Shown: positions 1-8,979 of the stretch, piece after piece | Layout of the letters: each line of letters starts with the position of its first letter | Position numbering within the stretch: position 1 is the first letter of the stretch | Source of the DNA: Tisiphia sp964030975 | GTDB taxonomy: Bacteria; Pseudomonadota; Alphaproteobacteria; Rickettsiales; Rickettsiaceae | Length of the DNA stretch: 64,000 bases | NCBI RefSeq assembly: GCF_964030975.1 | Contig: NZ_CAXIQH010000001.1 | Coordinates: 1,488,001 to 1,552,000 of the forward strand | Direction: 5' to 3' | The notes under the pieces: model-generated | What the model was told of the DNA's origin: nothing | The model's input: the letters and a program-made list of their open reading frames with translations, nothing else | Database searches by the model: none | Made by a program: the position numbers and the translations under genes

Positions 1-197
1 TGAAAACAGAAGAGTAAAAAGGTATGAGCTGCTTGGTTCGTGAGCTTAACGTATTGCCCCGGGACTATAATTTTTATTGTTAGGAAACATCCCTGTCTGA
101 GTCTATTATGCAGATATATGGATTCCATTTATACATACTAGGTTCTTTGAGGATCTTAGGCAACGACCAAAGTGGTTCATTTTTTTAGGCAAATTTT
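1..197. other. Left-edge sequence, nothing identified
   Basis: No coding region with family resemblance is visible here. It includes a short GC-rich stretch near 55-62 in otherwise AT-rich DNA. It could be the tail of a feature starting outside the window or the upstream region of ftsK; I see no convincing -35/-10 pair. Confidence 0.4.
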
Positions 198-2408
198 GTG
201 CTATATTACATAAACAGGATTCTTACTAATAATAGAGTGCGGTCTGCTTTATTAATGTTGGTGGGCTGTTTTACTATTTTATTATTAGTAACTTATAATC
301 CAGACGATCCTTCCTTTAATTCTGTGACAGGCAAATATCCAAGCAATTTATTAGGTTATTTTGGTTGTTATTTAGCGGATATTTTTTACCAATTTTTTGG
401 TATAGCGTCGTTTATTTTGCCAATTTATTGTTTTTTCTGGTCTTTGAGCGTATGGCGTTTAGAGAAAAAATGGGTTACCATCAGGATAATGGTGCTGCTG
501 CTTTCAATTATATCATTATCGGTAGTCTGCACTAAGATAAAAATTGATTATTTACCGGCCGGTGCCGGCGGAACAGTTGGTACTATTATTTACCCATTAG
601 TCAAACAATTAGATGCTAGAGCCGATTACGCTTTAATTATTATTACATTTATTTTATTATTTTTATTAGCAGAAATAAAATTTTCAGCTTTTTGGAATGC
701 TATAACTAAATTATTCCAACTAATACCTTATAGAAAATTTATCCCCTTACCTACAATATCAACTAAACAATCTTCAACAAAAAAGCCCCCTTTTATTAAT
801 CAAGAAGAAGCTTCATATGCTGACAAAATAGATGGATTCCCAGGAAAAAATAATGACTCGCAATCTCATTCTTTAAGGAAACAATCTTCATTCAGAAAAG
901 AAAATGATCAATTACCAGACCTGCCCCCTATTGAATTATTAAAACAAGCTGACAGCCCAAATATAAAAGTAGAAACTTTATCAGAACTACAACATAATGC
1001 CCAAATACTGCTAACTGTTCTGAATGATTTTGGTGTTAAAGGTCAGGTCATTAATATTAATCAAGGTCCAGTTGTCACCTTATATGAATTTGAGCCAGCT
1101 GCCGGTACTAAATCTTCTAGGATTATAGGTTTATCAGACGATATTGCTAGGTCTTTATCTGCGATATCAACCAGAATAGCTGTCATACCAGGTAGAAACG
1201 TTCTAGGTATTGAATTACCCAATAAACAGAGAGCATTCTTTTGTCTAAGAGAATTAATTGAAACACCGGAATATCAAGATAGTAGCATTATGCTACCATT
1301 GATTTTAGGTAAGGATTTAGCTGGCAAGCCTTTTGTTGCAGATTTAGCAAAGATGCCACATTTGTTAGTTGCAGGTACAACTGGTTCCGGGAAATCAGTA
1401 GCAATTAACGCGATGATAATTTCCCTACTTTACCGTTATACTCCAGAAGAATGTCGGTTAATAATGATTGATCCCAAAATGCTTGAATTATCAACCTATG
1501 ATGGCATACCACATCTTCTGACCCCAGTGGTTACCGAGCCAAGTAAAGCAGTAGTTGCTCTTAAATGGGCGGTAAAAGAGATGGAAAATCGTTATAGGGC
1601 AATGTCAAATATTGGGGTCAGAAATATAGCAGGTTATAATGCTAAAATTCTGGAAGCTGCGTCAAGCGGTAAAATATTAGAACGTTCTGTCCAAACAGGA
1701 TTTGACCCGGAAACTGGTAAGCCTATTTATGAGACAATTGAAATGAATATGGAGAAATTACCATTCATTGTAGTAATTGTTGATGAAATGGCTGACTTAA
1801 TGTTGGTAGCTGGTAAGGATATCGAATTATCGATACAACGTTTGGCTCAAATGGCAAGAGCCGCGGGTATTCATATTATCATGGCAACTCAGAGGCCTTC
1901 TGTTGATGTTATTACTGGGGTAATTAAAGCTAATTTCCCAAGTCGTATCAGTTTTAAAGTGACTTCTAAGATTGACAGTAGAACTATTCTTGGTGAACAA
2001 GGCTCTGAGCAGTTACTCGGCATGGGAGATATGCTTTATATGGGTAATTCGTCAAAGATTACCAGGGTTCATGGTCCGTTTGTTGATGATAAAGAGGTAG
2101 AGAAAGTAACTCAATATTTAAGATCAACAGGAGTGCCTGAATATCTTTCAGCAGTGACTCAACAATTAGATGATGATGAAGTAAATGCCGAAAACCCTGG
2201 AGATGACTCAACTAGTGATGAGACTTTATATAAAAGAGCCGTACAAATAGTACAATTAGAACGGAAAGTATCAATTAGCTATATACAAAGATGTTTACGA
2301 ATTGGTTATAATAGAGCTGCTACTCTTGTTGAGAAAATGGAACAAAATGGGGTGATATCCCCTCCTAACCATACTGGTAAAAGAGAAATATTATTGCCAG
2401 AAAATTAG
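198..2408 (+). CDS. ftsK: DNA translocase FtsK
   Basis: FtsK/SpoIIIE-type septal DNA pump that clears and aligns chromosome termini at division. The 736-residue protein has four or so N-terminal membrane segments (about residues 15-155), a polar linker, then the RecA-like motor. Walker A is GTTGSGKS (393-400) and Walker B is IVDEMADL near 526-533. A C-terminal winged-helix gamma domain (about 670-733, ending near KREILLPEN) would read KOPS-type sequences. The start is GTG at 198, the first start after an in-frame stop at 186; no strong Shine-Dalgarno is visible. A later ATG at residue 20 would cut into the first membrane segment, so GTG is preferred. Length is near the usual rickettsial FtsK (about 740). 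Confidence 0.97.
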   Translation: MLYYINRILTNNRVRSALLMLVGCFTILLLVTYNPDDPSFNSVTGKYPSNLLGYFGCYLADIFYQFFGIASFILPIYCFFWSLSVWRLEKKWVTIRIMVLLLSIISLSVVCTKIKIDYLPAGAGGTVGTIIYPLVKQLDARADYALIIITFILLFLLAEIKFSAFWNAITKLFQLIPYRKFIPLPTISTKQSSTKKPPFINQEEASYADKIDGFPGKNNDSQSHSLRKQSSFRKENDQLPDLPPIELLKQADSPNIKVETLSELQHNAQILLTVLNDFGVKGQVININQGPVVTLYEFEPAAGTKSSRIIGLSDDIARSLSAISTRIAVIPGRNVLGIELPNKQRAFFCLRELIETPEYQDSSIMLPLILGKDLAGKPFVADLAKMPHLLVAGTTGSGKSVAINAMIISLLYRYTPEECRLIMIDPKMLELSTYDGIPHLLTPVVTEPSKAVVALKWAVKEMENRYRAMSNIGVRNIAGYNAKILEAASSGKILERSVQTGFDPETGKPIYETIEMNMEKLPFIVVIVDEMADLMLVAGKDIELSIQRLAQMARAAGIHIIMATQRPSVDVITGVIKANFPSRISFKVTSKIDSRTILGEQGSEQLLGMGDMLYMGNSSKITRVHGPFVDDKEVEKVTQYLRSTGVPEYLSAVTQQLDDDEVNAENPGDDSTSDETLYKRAVQIVQLERKVSISYIQRCLRIGYNRAATLVEKMEQNGVISPPNHTGKREILLPEN

Positions 2409-2722
2409 CCATAGAATTTTGGTTGTATGAAGGAAAATTGAATAGTGTTCACAACTGGTTAGCTAGTCGCTCCGTCAAAAAGGCTGTAGGTATAGTGAAA
2501 CCTATTGAATTAGGTGATACAAACTTTGTGTTAACCTTGCGAAAGCAGGCATCTAGATTCCCGCCTTCGCGGGAATGACAACTTACAATCGTTATGTTCT
2601 TTATCACCTAATCCTATGGGCATAACTATATTATAGATTCCTGCCTACGCAGGAATGACATCCTTTTTGTTTAAACATAGCAGATGTTGTATCTTTAGAC
2701 TTTTGACGAGGGGACAGCTATG
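2409..2722. other. Spacer ftsK/ftsI made mainly of repeat DNA
   Basis: Gene-free 314 bp between convergent ftsK and ftsI. It holds one complete 136-bp MITE (2493-2628) and a further half-palindrome of the CCTGC-GCAGG type around 2636-2660. An apparent frame running from here into antisense ftsI is a shadow. Confidence 0.7.
2493..2628. repeat. 136-bp TA-flanked MITE-like element (copy 1)
   Basis: Imperfect terminal inverted repeats of about 27 bp (TAGTGAAACCTATTGAATTA at one end, TAGTTATGCCCATAGGATTA read inward from the other) surround a core with nested palindromes of the TTCCCGCGAAGGCGGGAA type. TA dinucleotides at 2491-2492 and 2629-2630 flank it, as expected for a TA target duplication. 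At least three copies in the window are exactly 136 bp. Confidence 0.85.
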
Positions 2723-4381
2723 TCACAATTCTTCGCCTTTCTCAATCGGCTCTATTCCGTATAGAGATACCATTCGCTCAAGAACTCTCCCAACGGTAGG
2801 AGCCGCAGTCCAACCGGCTGTAGCAAAGCCAAATGACTCTTTTGTTCCTTTAGGTTCATCAAACATTATAAAAATAACATATTGCGGATTAGAGGCTGGT
2901 AATAAACCTAAGAATGACGACATTCTGCTATTTTTAAGATATCTTCTTTTGCCATGCCCATCTGCAGTTAATTTTTCAGCCGTACCAGTTTTTCCACCAA
3001 CAAGATACCCTTTCACATCAGCTCTACGTCCCGTCCCTTCTTTTACCACCAAACGAAATAATTCACTCATTTGCTTAGAAGTTTTTTCACTAAAAACCTG
3101 TGTCCCAGCAAGACTCTCATCTTGCCTTTTGATTAGAGTCAAATTATATAATGTTCCACCATTTACTACTGGCAATACTGCTTGAATAAAGTGTAAAGGA
3201 CTAATTGAAATACCATAACCATATGACATGACAACACTAGTCAAATCACTCCATCTCTTATCGGATGGAAACAGAGGGGTACCTCTCTCTGGTAATTCAA
3301 TTTTAAGCTGATCTAGTAGACCTAATCTCTTTAAGTATTTTTTGAAATCATTTTTGCCGATTTCTAACATAATTTGGCTAACACCAATATTTGATGAATG
3401 CAGAAAAATTTCTGGAACGCTATGCCACCCATGCTTTGGGTGATAATCTTTTATATTAAACCCCCCTACCCTCATATAGCTAATATCATAAGCATCGTTC
3501 ATTGCTATAGCATCAGTATCAAAACCTACTGCCATAGTTAAGGTTTTAAATACCGAACCCATCTCATAAATACCAAGACTTGCCATATTAAACAATTCTT
3601 CTGGCTTTGCACTACTTGGGTAGTGTGGATTAAAATCAGGCTTACTAACCAGAGCTAAAATCTCACCATTATTAGGATTGGCAATTATCCCTACCGCTCC
3701 TATTGCACTAAATTCCTTTAATGTCCTATCTATTTCTTCATTTAGGATATTCTGTAATCTTACATCTATAGATAGTTCAAGTGGCTTTTTAAGCTGCTCT
3801 GGCTGTATCAGGTCAGTATCCGAATTAGTTAAAAATTTATCATAACTCCTTTCTAGCCCAGCAAGACCAACCAAATCCCTACCCACATATCCTATAATAT
3901 GTGATAATAAATTGGAAAAAGTATATATCCTCTTTTGTTCTTGTTCAAAACTAAAGCCTGGCATTGCCAAATTTAATATCGCCTCTTGCTCTTTTGGCAA
4001 TAAATCTCTTTGTACCCATACGAAACTTTTATTACTTTTTAACTCTGTAAGTAATTTCGTTTTATCAATCTTAGGCAATATCTTAGATAATTTTTCTAAA
4101 CATTGCTCTGGATTGATTACTTTCTGTGGATTGACAAATAATGAAGAAGAGGGTAAGTTAACTGCTAATAAATTACCATTACGATCTACTATTTCTTTTC
4201 TAAAGTTACTACTCTTTACTTGATATTCTGGCTTAACATAACCATTAGTCGCAACAATTATTAAGCGGTATGATAATCCACAGAACAACACAGCAAAACA
4301 AAAGCTGACTATGAATAATCTAATTTTGGTATTGTCAGCACAAATATCCCATAAAATAATATTACCAAAAATTTTTTTCAT
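2723..4381 (-). CDS. ftsI: Peptidoglycan D,D-transpeptidase FtsI (PBP3)
   Basis: Class B penicillin-binding protein that crosslinks septal peptidoglycan. It has one N-terminal membrane anchor (about residues 20-40), a dimerisation domain and a transpeptidase domain with SVFK (catalytic Ser about 276), SSN (about 329) and KTG in GGKTGTAEK (about 464). I place the start at ATG 4381 (MKKIFGN..., 552 aa). The frame stays open to 4447, but those 22 codons come from a palindromic repeat inserted between ftsL and ftsI and do not look like FtsI. It is the last gene of the mraZ-rsmH-ftsL-ftsI block, but separated from ftsL by about 210 bp of repeat DNA. Confidence 0.95.
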   Translation of the reverse strand: MKKIFGNIILWDICADNTKIRLFIVSFCFAVLFCGLSYRLIIVATNGYVKPEYQVKSSNFRKEIVDRNGNLLAVNLPSSSLFVNPQKVINPEQCLEKLSKILPKIDKTKLLTELKSNKSFVWVQRDLLPKEQEAILNLAMPGFSFEQEQKRIYTFSNLLSHIIGYVGRDLVGLAGLERSYDKFLTNSDTDLIQPEQLKKPLELSIDVRLQNILNEEIDRTLKEFSAIGAVGIIANPNNGEILALVSKPDFNPHYPSSAKPEELFNMASLGIYEMGSVFKTLTMAVGFDTDAIAMNDAYDISYMRVGGFNIKDYHPKHGWHSVPEIFLHSSNIGVSQIMLEIGKNDFKKYLKRLGLLDQLKIELPERGTPLFPSDKRWSDLTSVVMSYGYGISISPLHFIQAVLPVVNGGTLYNLTLIKRQDESLAGTQVFSEKTSKQMSELFRLVVKEGTGRRADVKGYLVGGKTGTAEKLTADGHGKRRYLKNSRMSSFLGLLPASNPQYVIFIMFDEPKGTKESFGFATAGWTAAPTVGRVLERMVSLYGIEPIEKGEEL

Positions 4382-4433
4382 TTTAGTTAGAGTATTTTTT
4401 AAAAATACTAATAAAAATATACCTGCACACCTC

Positions 4434-4525
4434 TTTGTCATTCCCACGTAGGCGGGAATCTAGATACCTACTTTCACAGAAATGACAACCTACGCTAGAT
4501 TCCCGCCTATGCGGGAATGACATCT
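4434..4525. repeat. Nested palindromic repeats between ftsL and ftsI
   Basis: Two imperfect palindromes of the ATTCCCGCC-GGCGGGAAT family, the same core as the 136-bp MITE but without its termini, fill much of the ftsI-ftsL gap. They create spurious short frames on both strands. Confidence 0.7.
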
Positions 4526-4594
4526 TTCTTGTTGAAGCAAATGGGCAAATGCTAACCGGGTTAGCTATATATGCACAGGTGAAAAGAGTACCTT

Positions 4595-5005
4595 TCATTG
4601 CATATACTCTGATTTTCTAGTTGAAACAGTTTTTATGTATTTACTATTAGAGATTGTTTTATAACGCCACTTAACATTGGTTTTATTAAAATATGAACCA
4701 CCTACTTCCTGAGATTTTGCATATTTCTTACTCTCAGGTAGCAAAGGATCACTAATCATTTGCTTAACTTTAACAGTATCTAATTGTAAATAAAGTGATG
4801 CTAATTTTCTTAGTCTAGCAGGAGAAGTAAGGTATGATTGTTCAACTTTTAACACGTGAATTCTATTGCTCTCATCGATCAACTGTTTTGAAACTTCTCC
4901 AAGCTGATAATGCAAGGCAATAACCTGATCTTTAACTCTAAATAATCCATAAATAGAAAAAATTATAGTGCATACAGTTATACAACTAAATATTCTAACT
5001 ATCAT
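4595..5005 (-). CDS. ftsL: FtsL-like cell division protein
   Basis: Small bitopic protein of about 136 residues with one N-terminal membrane helix (about residues 3-25), a coiled-coil segment (about 30-60) and a short basic tail. FtsL sequences are poorly conserved; the assignment rests on size, topology and position between rsmH and ftsI. In the divisome FtsL would act with FtsB/FtsQ to control FtsI-FtsW. The start is uncertain: GTG/ATG options at 5017 and 5005 (MIVRIFSC) both overlap the 3' end of rsmH; the second puts fewer residues before the membrane helix. Confidence 0.75.
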   Translation of the reverse strand: MIVRIFSCITVCTIIFSIYGLFRVKDQVIALHYQLGEVSKQLIDESNRIHVLKVEQSYLTSPARLRKLASLYLQLDTVKVKQMISDPLLPESKKYAKSQEVGGSYFNKTNVKWRYKTISNSKYIKTVSTRKSEYMQ

Positions 5006-5948
5006 ATGTAGCACCATCTATTTTCTGTCCAGCCCTTAACTTTGCAGATCTTGCTCTTGGATTAAGTGCAACTTCCCTAGCCGATGGACATAATGGTTTT
5101 TTTGTAAGAATTTTAAGCCATTCCTTAGAATTTTCTTCAGCTAAAATTTTTGCCGCATATTTAGACCTGGCAACTAATTTAGCAGAATTTGCTTTAAAAA
5201 AATTCTTAACAATTCGGTCTTCTAATGAGTGGAATGAGACAATTACTAGGCGACCATTTGGTGCTAAAATATCCTTGCTATTACTTAGAAATCTTTCTAA
5301 TTGACCTAATTCATCATTGATGTAAATACGAATTGCTTGAAAAGTCTTGGTAGCAGTATCAATTTTACCTTTGCGAAAACCTATACTACTGCGAACAATA
5401 TGGGCAAATCTTGCTGTATTGGTAATAGGCTCTAACCGCCTATGTTCTACAATTTTTTTAGCAATTCTTCGAGAATAAGATTCATCGCCATATTTATAAA
5501 TCACATCAGCTATTTCTTGTTCATCAGCCTTATTTATAAAATCTGCAGCACTCTCCCCTATCCCACTCATTCTCATATCAAGTGGTCCATCATGAGTAAA
5601 GGAAAACCCTCTATCTCCAGAATCAATCTGCATAGAAGAAACCCCTAAATCCATAACTATGCCATCAAATTTCAACGAACCTAATTCTGAGAAGCTTTCA
5701 GCGAAACCTGTCTGAATAAATTTCACTCTACCGGGATAATCATTTATTAATTGATTGGCGTAAGTTATAACATTTGGATCACGATCAATTGCCACTAATT
5801 GACAATTACAACAATCGAGTATCATCCGACTATAACCACCAAAACCAAAAGTACAGTCCAGATAAATCCCCCCATCTTTAGGCCACAAGACTTCCTTAAC
5901 TTCATTTAACAGAACAGCTGTATGAGATGATGCGGATTCTTGTATCAT
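4995..5948 (-). CDS. rsmH: 16S rRNA (cytosine(1402)-N4)-methyltransferase RsmH
   Basis: SAM-dependent methyltransferase (MraW family) modifying C1402 in the decoding site of 16S rRNA. The SAM loop DCTFGFGGYS (about residues 31-40), AIDRDP (about 53-58) and the family motif LVIVSFHSLEDRIVK (about 243-257) are present, and the length of 317 aa is normal. The start ATG at 5948 overlaps the mraZ stop by 4 bp (ATGA-type coupling), and its 3' end overlaps ftsL, so mraZ-rsmH-ftsL are probably co-transcribed. Confidence 0.96.
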   Translation of the reverse strand: MIQESASSHTAVLLNEVKEVLWPKDGGIYLDCTFGFGGYSRMILDCCNCQLVAIDRDPNVITYANQLINDYPGRVKFIQTGFAESFSELGSLKFDGIVMDLGVSSMQIDSGDRGFSFTHDGPLDMRMSGIGESAADFINKADEQEIADVIYKYGDESYSRRIAKKIVEHRRLEPITNTARFAHIVRSSIGFRKGKIDTATKTFQAIRIYINDELGQLERFLSNSKDILAPNGRLVIVSFHSLEDRIVKNFFKANSAKLVARSKYAAKILAEENSKEWLKILTKKPLCPSAREVALNPRARSAKLRAGQKIDGATYDS

Positions 5949-6403
5949 ATATCCTTATTAATATTCTTAAGAGTTAAACGGTTATCTTGAGCAATTTGCC
6001 GAGCTGAAGAAAGATAAGTTTCAAAATTTTGCGGTTGCCAAATTTCAAAGACTAATCCCTTCCCTACAAAACAAGCCTGATCTGATATATCAGAATGCTC
6101 TATTAAAGATTTGGGTAAAATCACCCTACCCTCACCATCAAACGCAAGCTGGATAGCCTCACCAAGAATGATTGTTTCAAAAGCATCTCGTTCCTCAGAA
6201 TATGGATCTAAGGTTTGAATCATTTGGCTTAGCTCCTCAAGCCTCTTTAAACTACACGCTTCAATACACTTATTTCTAAAAGACGGATAGACAATGACTC
6301 CATTAAATGACTGACTAGACAAAGCTACTCTATAGCTGGCAGGTACCGAAACCCGACCTTTCTTATCAAGATTATTTATATATTTTGATAAAAAAATATT
6401 CAT
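5945..6403 (-). CDS. mraZ: Transcriptional regulator MraZ
   Basis: 152-residue protein with two SpoVT/AbrB-like DNA-binding halves; the family signature NLDKKGRVSVPASYR lies near residues 12-26 and the second half carries FDGEGRVILPKSL (about 94-106). MraZ proteins usually repress their own dcw operon by binding direct repeats upstream of mraZ. It is the first gene of the minus-strand block. A candidate operator with four TGG repeats at 10-bp spacing lies 220-255 bp upstream (6625-6659). Confidence 0.95.
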   Translation of the reverse strand: MNIFLSKYINNLDKKGRVSVPASYRVALSSQSFNGVIVYPSFRNKCIEACSLKRLEELSQMIQTLDPYSEERDAFETIILGEAIQLAFDGEGRVILPKSLIEHSDISDQACFVGKGLVFEIWQPQNFETYLSSARQIAQDNRLTLKNINKDI

Positions 6404-6482
6404 TTACCTAATTTACCTTCCAAGAATTGGTAGTGTCATGCATCGGTATACTCTTCTGCTTTGAAAAATTGGCTCCATCATT

Positions 6483-6569
6483 CGTCATTGCGAGACCACG
6501 TGAGTGTAGTGGCAATCCACATTCATTAGATTGCTTCGTAGTACCTACGCACTCCTCGATAATAGACGG
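6483..6569. repeat. ~90-bp palindromic element (degenerate copy)
   Basis: Left end matches CGTCATTGCGAGACCACG and the centre ATTGCTTCG; the right arm has decayed (CTCCTCGATAATAGACG). It belongs to the same family as the intact copies at 7039, 15605, 18840 and 25259. Confidence 0.75.
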
Positions 6570-6624
6570 AGTAATAATCAAGTTAGCTACATAACCATAC
6601 CCTATACAAATTATTCCATAAATT

Positions 6625-6659
6625 TGGTCATATTTGGGACAATTTGGGATTATATGGAA
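6625..6659 (+). promoter_or_regulatory. Candidate MraZ-binding direct repeats
   Basis: Four TGG pentamers in exact 10-bp register: TGGTC (6625), TGGGA (6635), TGGGA (6645), TGGAA (6655), each separated by 5 bp. MraZ is known to bind TGGGN repeats with 5-nt spacers upstream of mraZ. The repeats read on the strand opposite to mraZ and lie about 220 bp upstream of its start, with a repeat element in between, so function is a guess. Confidence 0.4.
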
Positions 6660-6833
6660 TTTTAAGGATATTGTACTATAATTATAGAGTCAAGAAGGTT
6701 TTAAATAGTTTACAAAAAATTTATAAAATTTTATCAATTGTGACTTATTTAATGCATTCTGAACTCGCTTCACATCTAAGTCATCCTGACTCGTTTCAGG
6801 ATCTAGATTATTCACACAAAAGATCCTGAAATA

Positions 6834-6969
6834 TAGTTATGCTCATAGGATTAGGTGATAAAGAACATAACGATTGTAAGTTGTAATTCCCGCGAAGGCG
6901 GGAATCTAGATACCTGCTTTCGCAGGTATGACACAAAGTTTATATCACCTAATTCAATAGGTTTCACTA
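6834..6969. repeat. 136-bp TA-flanked MITE-like element (copy 2)
   Basis: Complete copy in the opposite orientation to copy 1, with TA at 6832-6833 and 6970-6971. It carries both termini and the GGCGGGAATC-type core. Confidence 0.85.
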
Positions 6970-7038
6970 TAAATTCAGGATGACATTTATTAACTCACCT
7001 TACACATGGTATTAAAAGTCATAGGAAAAACAGCCAGG

Positions 7039-7123
7039 CGTCATTGCGAGGAGCCACTTTGGTGGCGACGAAGCAATCCAAGAGCATGGATTGCCACTAC
7101 ACTCACGTGGTCTCGCAATGACG
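7039..7123. repeat. ~90-bp palindromic element
   Basis: Ends CGTCATTGCGAGGAG and CTCGCAATGACG are inverted, and internal arms GAAGCAATCCA and TGGATTGCC pair, giving a long stem-loop. Confidence 0.85.
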
Positions 7124-7227
7124 TATTGTACTTTTCTGCAATTTTTAAATTGCCATAAGCATTATGCGTAAGGTGAGTTATTAAAAAAAAAGTGTATGAC
7201 AGGTATTAGTGCAAAGAAAAATTTTAG

Positions 7228-7233
7228 TATAAT
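7228..7233 (+). promoter_or_regulatory. Possible -10 box and leader hairpin before the holin
   Basis: TATAAT at 7228-7233 stands 30 bp before the ATG at 7263; no good -35 is visible. Just downstream, ATCTCAT (7235-7241) pairs with ATGAGAT (7252-7258), so the leader would fold into a small hairpin ending four T residues before the start codon and partly hiding the weak GAG ribosome site. Confidence 0.3.
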
Positions 7234-7262
7234 GATCTCATACAAGAATTAATGAGATTTTT

Positions 7263-7715
7263 ATGATTACACTACTTGCTTCAATAACGGGCTTTATTAG
7301 CTCAATTATCCCAGAAATTTTAAAAATTCTAAAGGATCAAAATGATAAAAAACATGAGCTTAATCTTTTAGATCGGCAAATTGAAAGCCATAAATTAGGG
7401 AATACCAAACTGCTCACAGAGCTTAACGTTTCAAAAGACATGGCGGAGAATAATACTTTATATTCAACATATAAATTAGGCATTAATTGGGTCGATGCCT
7501 TGAATGGCTCAGTTCGCCCTGTTCTGGCATATAGTTTTTTTATTATGTATGCCTATGTCAAATATGTACAATATAAAACCATACAAAGTACGGCAATCCT
7601 GGTGGAATATCTTGATGTTTTATGGAATATAGATGATCAGGCTATTTTTGCCGGCATTATTAGCTTCTATTTCGGACAACGTATGTTTAATAAATTATGG
7701 AAGCGTAAAATGTAA
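7263..7715 (+). CDS. GTA-type 3TM holin
   Basis: 150-residue membrane protein resembling the three-transmembrane holins of gene transfer agents: a short hydrophobic N-terminus (about 1-20), a charged heptad-like stretch (about 25-65), the WVDALNGSVRPVLAY motif (about 77-91) leading into a membrane helix, and the DDQAIFAG-FYFGQRM C-terminal signature (about 125-142). Such holins permeabilise the inner membrane for particle release. No other gene-transfer-agent or lysis gene is adjacent here, which is common in Rickettsiales, where these genes are scattered. The real substrate or partner lysin cannot be told from this window. Confidence 0.75.
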   Translation: MITLLASITGFISSIIPEILKILKDQNDKKHELNLLDRQIESHKLGNTKLLTELNVSKDMAENNTLYSTYKLGINWVDALNGSVRPVLAYSFFIMYAYVKYVQYKTIQSTAILVEYLDVLWNIDDQAIFAGIISFYFGQRMFNKLWKRKM

Positions 7716-7780
7716 TATTGTATAATATTGTATAATATGTTATGCTCTGTGGATATTTTATTTAATTAAAAGTTAGATAT

Positions 7781-8971
7781 ATGCTAAAAAGAATCGTTTG
7801 GCCCATTTTTTTTGTGCTAATTATATACCCAATTATACTTTCATATTTGGTTATAAAATACTACGCTAGCCATAAAATAGGTGTATTTGAGATAAGTTTG
7901 TTTATAGCAGGCTATTATGGTTCTAATGTTTCTGTTGGCGTTGGATTGCATCGGCTATGGTCACATCATGCCTTTAAAACAAATAAGGTGGTGGAGTTTA
8001 TTCTTGTTATGATGTCAGCTGCTACGCTACAAGGACCAGTGTTGTCCTGGGCATCAAATCATTTCAAGCACCATGCTTATACTGATAAAGATCAAGACCC
8101 GCATAGCCCACTAAAGTTTGAGAATAGAATTTTAGGGTTTTTATGGTCACATATTGGATGGATGATCATTGATGGAAGTTATAAGTCTATTGACCGAATT
8201 ACTATGGTTAAACTTGGTAAAAATAAATTGCTGAGATGGCAATTAAAGTATTACTGGAAAATTTCTCTGTTTATGAACACTGTATTGCCTGCATTAATAG
8301 GTTATTTGATTGGTGGAACTATTACCTCTGCCTATGCTGGTTTCTTGTTTATTGGTATGGGTAGAGCACTACAACAACATGCAACTTTTTGCGTTAATTC
8401 TCTATGTCATTTTGTTGGTAGTAAGAAATATTACAAAGGTACTGCCGGAGATATTTGGTGGATGGCATTATTCTTATTAGGTGAAAATTGGCATAATTTC
8501 CATCATGCATTCCCATCAGATTACCGTAATGGTGCTAAGTGGTATCATTTTGATGTCCATAAATGGATAATATATATGATGAGTAAATTAGGACTGGCTT
8601 GGAATTTAGAAGTTACACCTGAAATTAGAATACAAGCGAAAGTAACTGAAACTAATAAATACCTAATAGAGGGCAGAAAACAGAAATTAAATTTACTGCA
8701 AGATAAAATTAATCATCTGAGAGAACGTGTGTATGTGAAACTTAATGAGCTTGAAAACTCTTCTATATCGATTAAAGCACAATTGCAAAAATCCTTTATA
8801 GAAATTCAAGAATCACTAAGAAAGCTTGCTGATCAACTACATTCATCAATTCAGTTAACTGAAGAATCGTCAGAGCGATTACTAAAAATTGCCAGTAAAA
8901 AGATTAAAGATCGTGAAATGGCAATTTATAGGCTATATAACGAACTAGACAGAAAATATGCTAGGAACTAG
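7781..8971 (+). CDS. Fatty acyl desaturase (delta-9 type)
   Basis: Integral membrane di-iron desaturase that introduces a double bond in acyl chains, controlling membrane fluidity. The three histidine boxes are HRLWSH (about residues 52-57), HFKHH (about 91-95) and ENWHNFHH (about 240-247), with hydrophobic segments around 5-30, 35-50 and 150-190. Residues ~290-396 form a charged, probably coiled-coil extension rich in K/E/L that is not part of the catalytic domain. It is followed after 8 bp by xseB, so the two are likely co-transcribed. Acyl-CoA versus acyl-lipid substrate cannot be decided from sequence alone. Confidence 0.9.
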   Translation: MLKRIVWPIFFVLIIYPIILSYLVIKYYASHKIGVFEISLFIAGYYGSNVSVGVGLHRLWSHHAFKTNKVVEFILVMMSAATLQGPVLSWASNHFKHHAYTDKDQDPHSPLKFENRILGFLWSHIGWMIIDGSYKSIDRITMVKLGKNKLLRWQLKYYWKISLFMNTVLPALIGYLIGGTITSAYAGFLFIGMGRALQQHATFCVNSLCHFVGSKKYYKGTAGDIWWMALFLLGENWHNFHHAFPSDYRNGAKWYHFDVHKWIIYMMSKLGLAWNLEVTPEIRIQAKVTETNKYLIEGRKQKLNLLQDKINHLRERVYVKLNELENSSISIKAQLQKSFIEIQESLRKLADQLHSSIQLTEESSERLLKIASKKIKDREMAIYRLYNELDRKYARN

Positions 8972-8979
8972 GAGAGATC

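Larger units (their letters stand above)
6404..7262. other. 859-bp spacer packed with repeats
   Basis: Between divergent mraZ and the holin gene. It contains a degenerate ~90-bp palindrome (6483-6569), the possible MraZ box (6625-6659), a complete 136-bp MITE (6834-6969), a complete palindrome (7039-7123) and a possible promoter before the holin. A 61-codon plus-strand frame at 6644 has no family resemblance and I do not consider it a gene. Confidence 0.65.

Noticed and set aside
4382..4447. N-terminal extension of FtsI
   Set aside because: Encoded by the palindromic repeat; the family-like start is ATG 4381.
6644..6829. 61-codon plus-strand frame upstream of the holin
   Set aside because: No family resemblance, sits on the candidate MraZ box and repeat DNA; likely chance.
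6480..7130. CRISPR array
   Set aside because: Repeats are few, irregularly spaced, palindromic and dispersed, with no equal-length spacers or cas genes.
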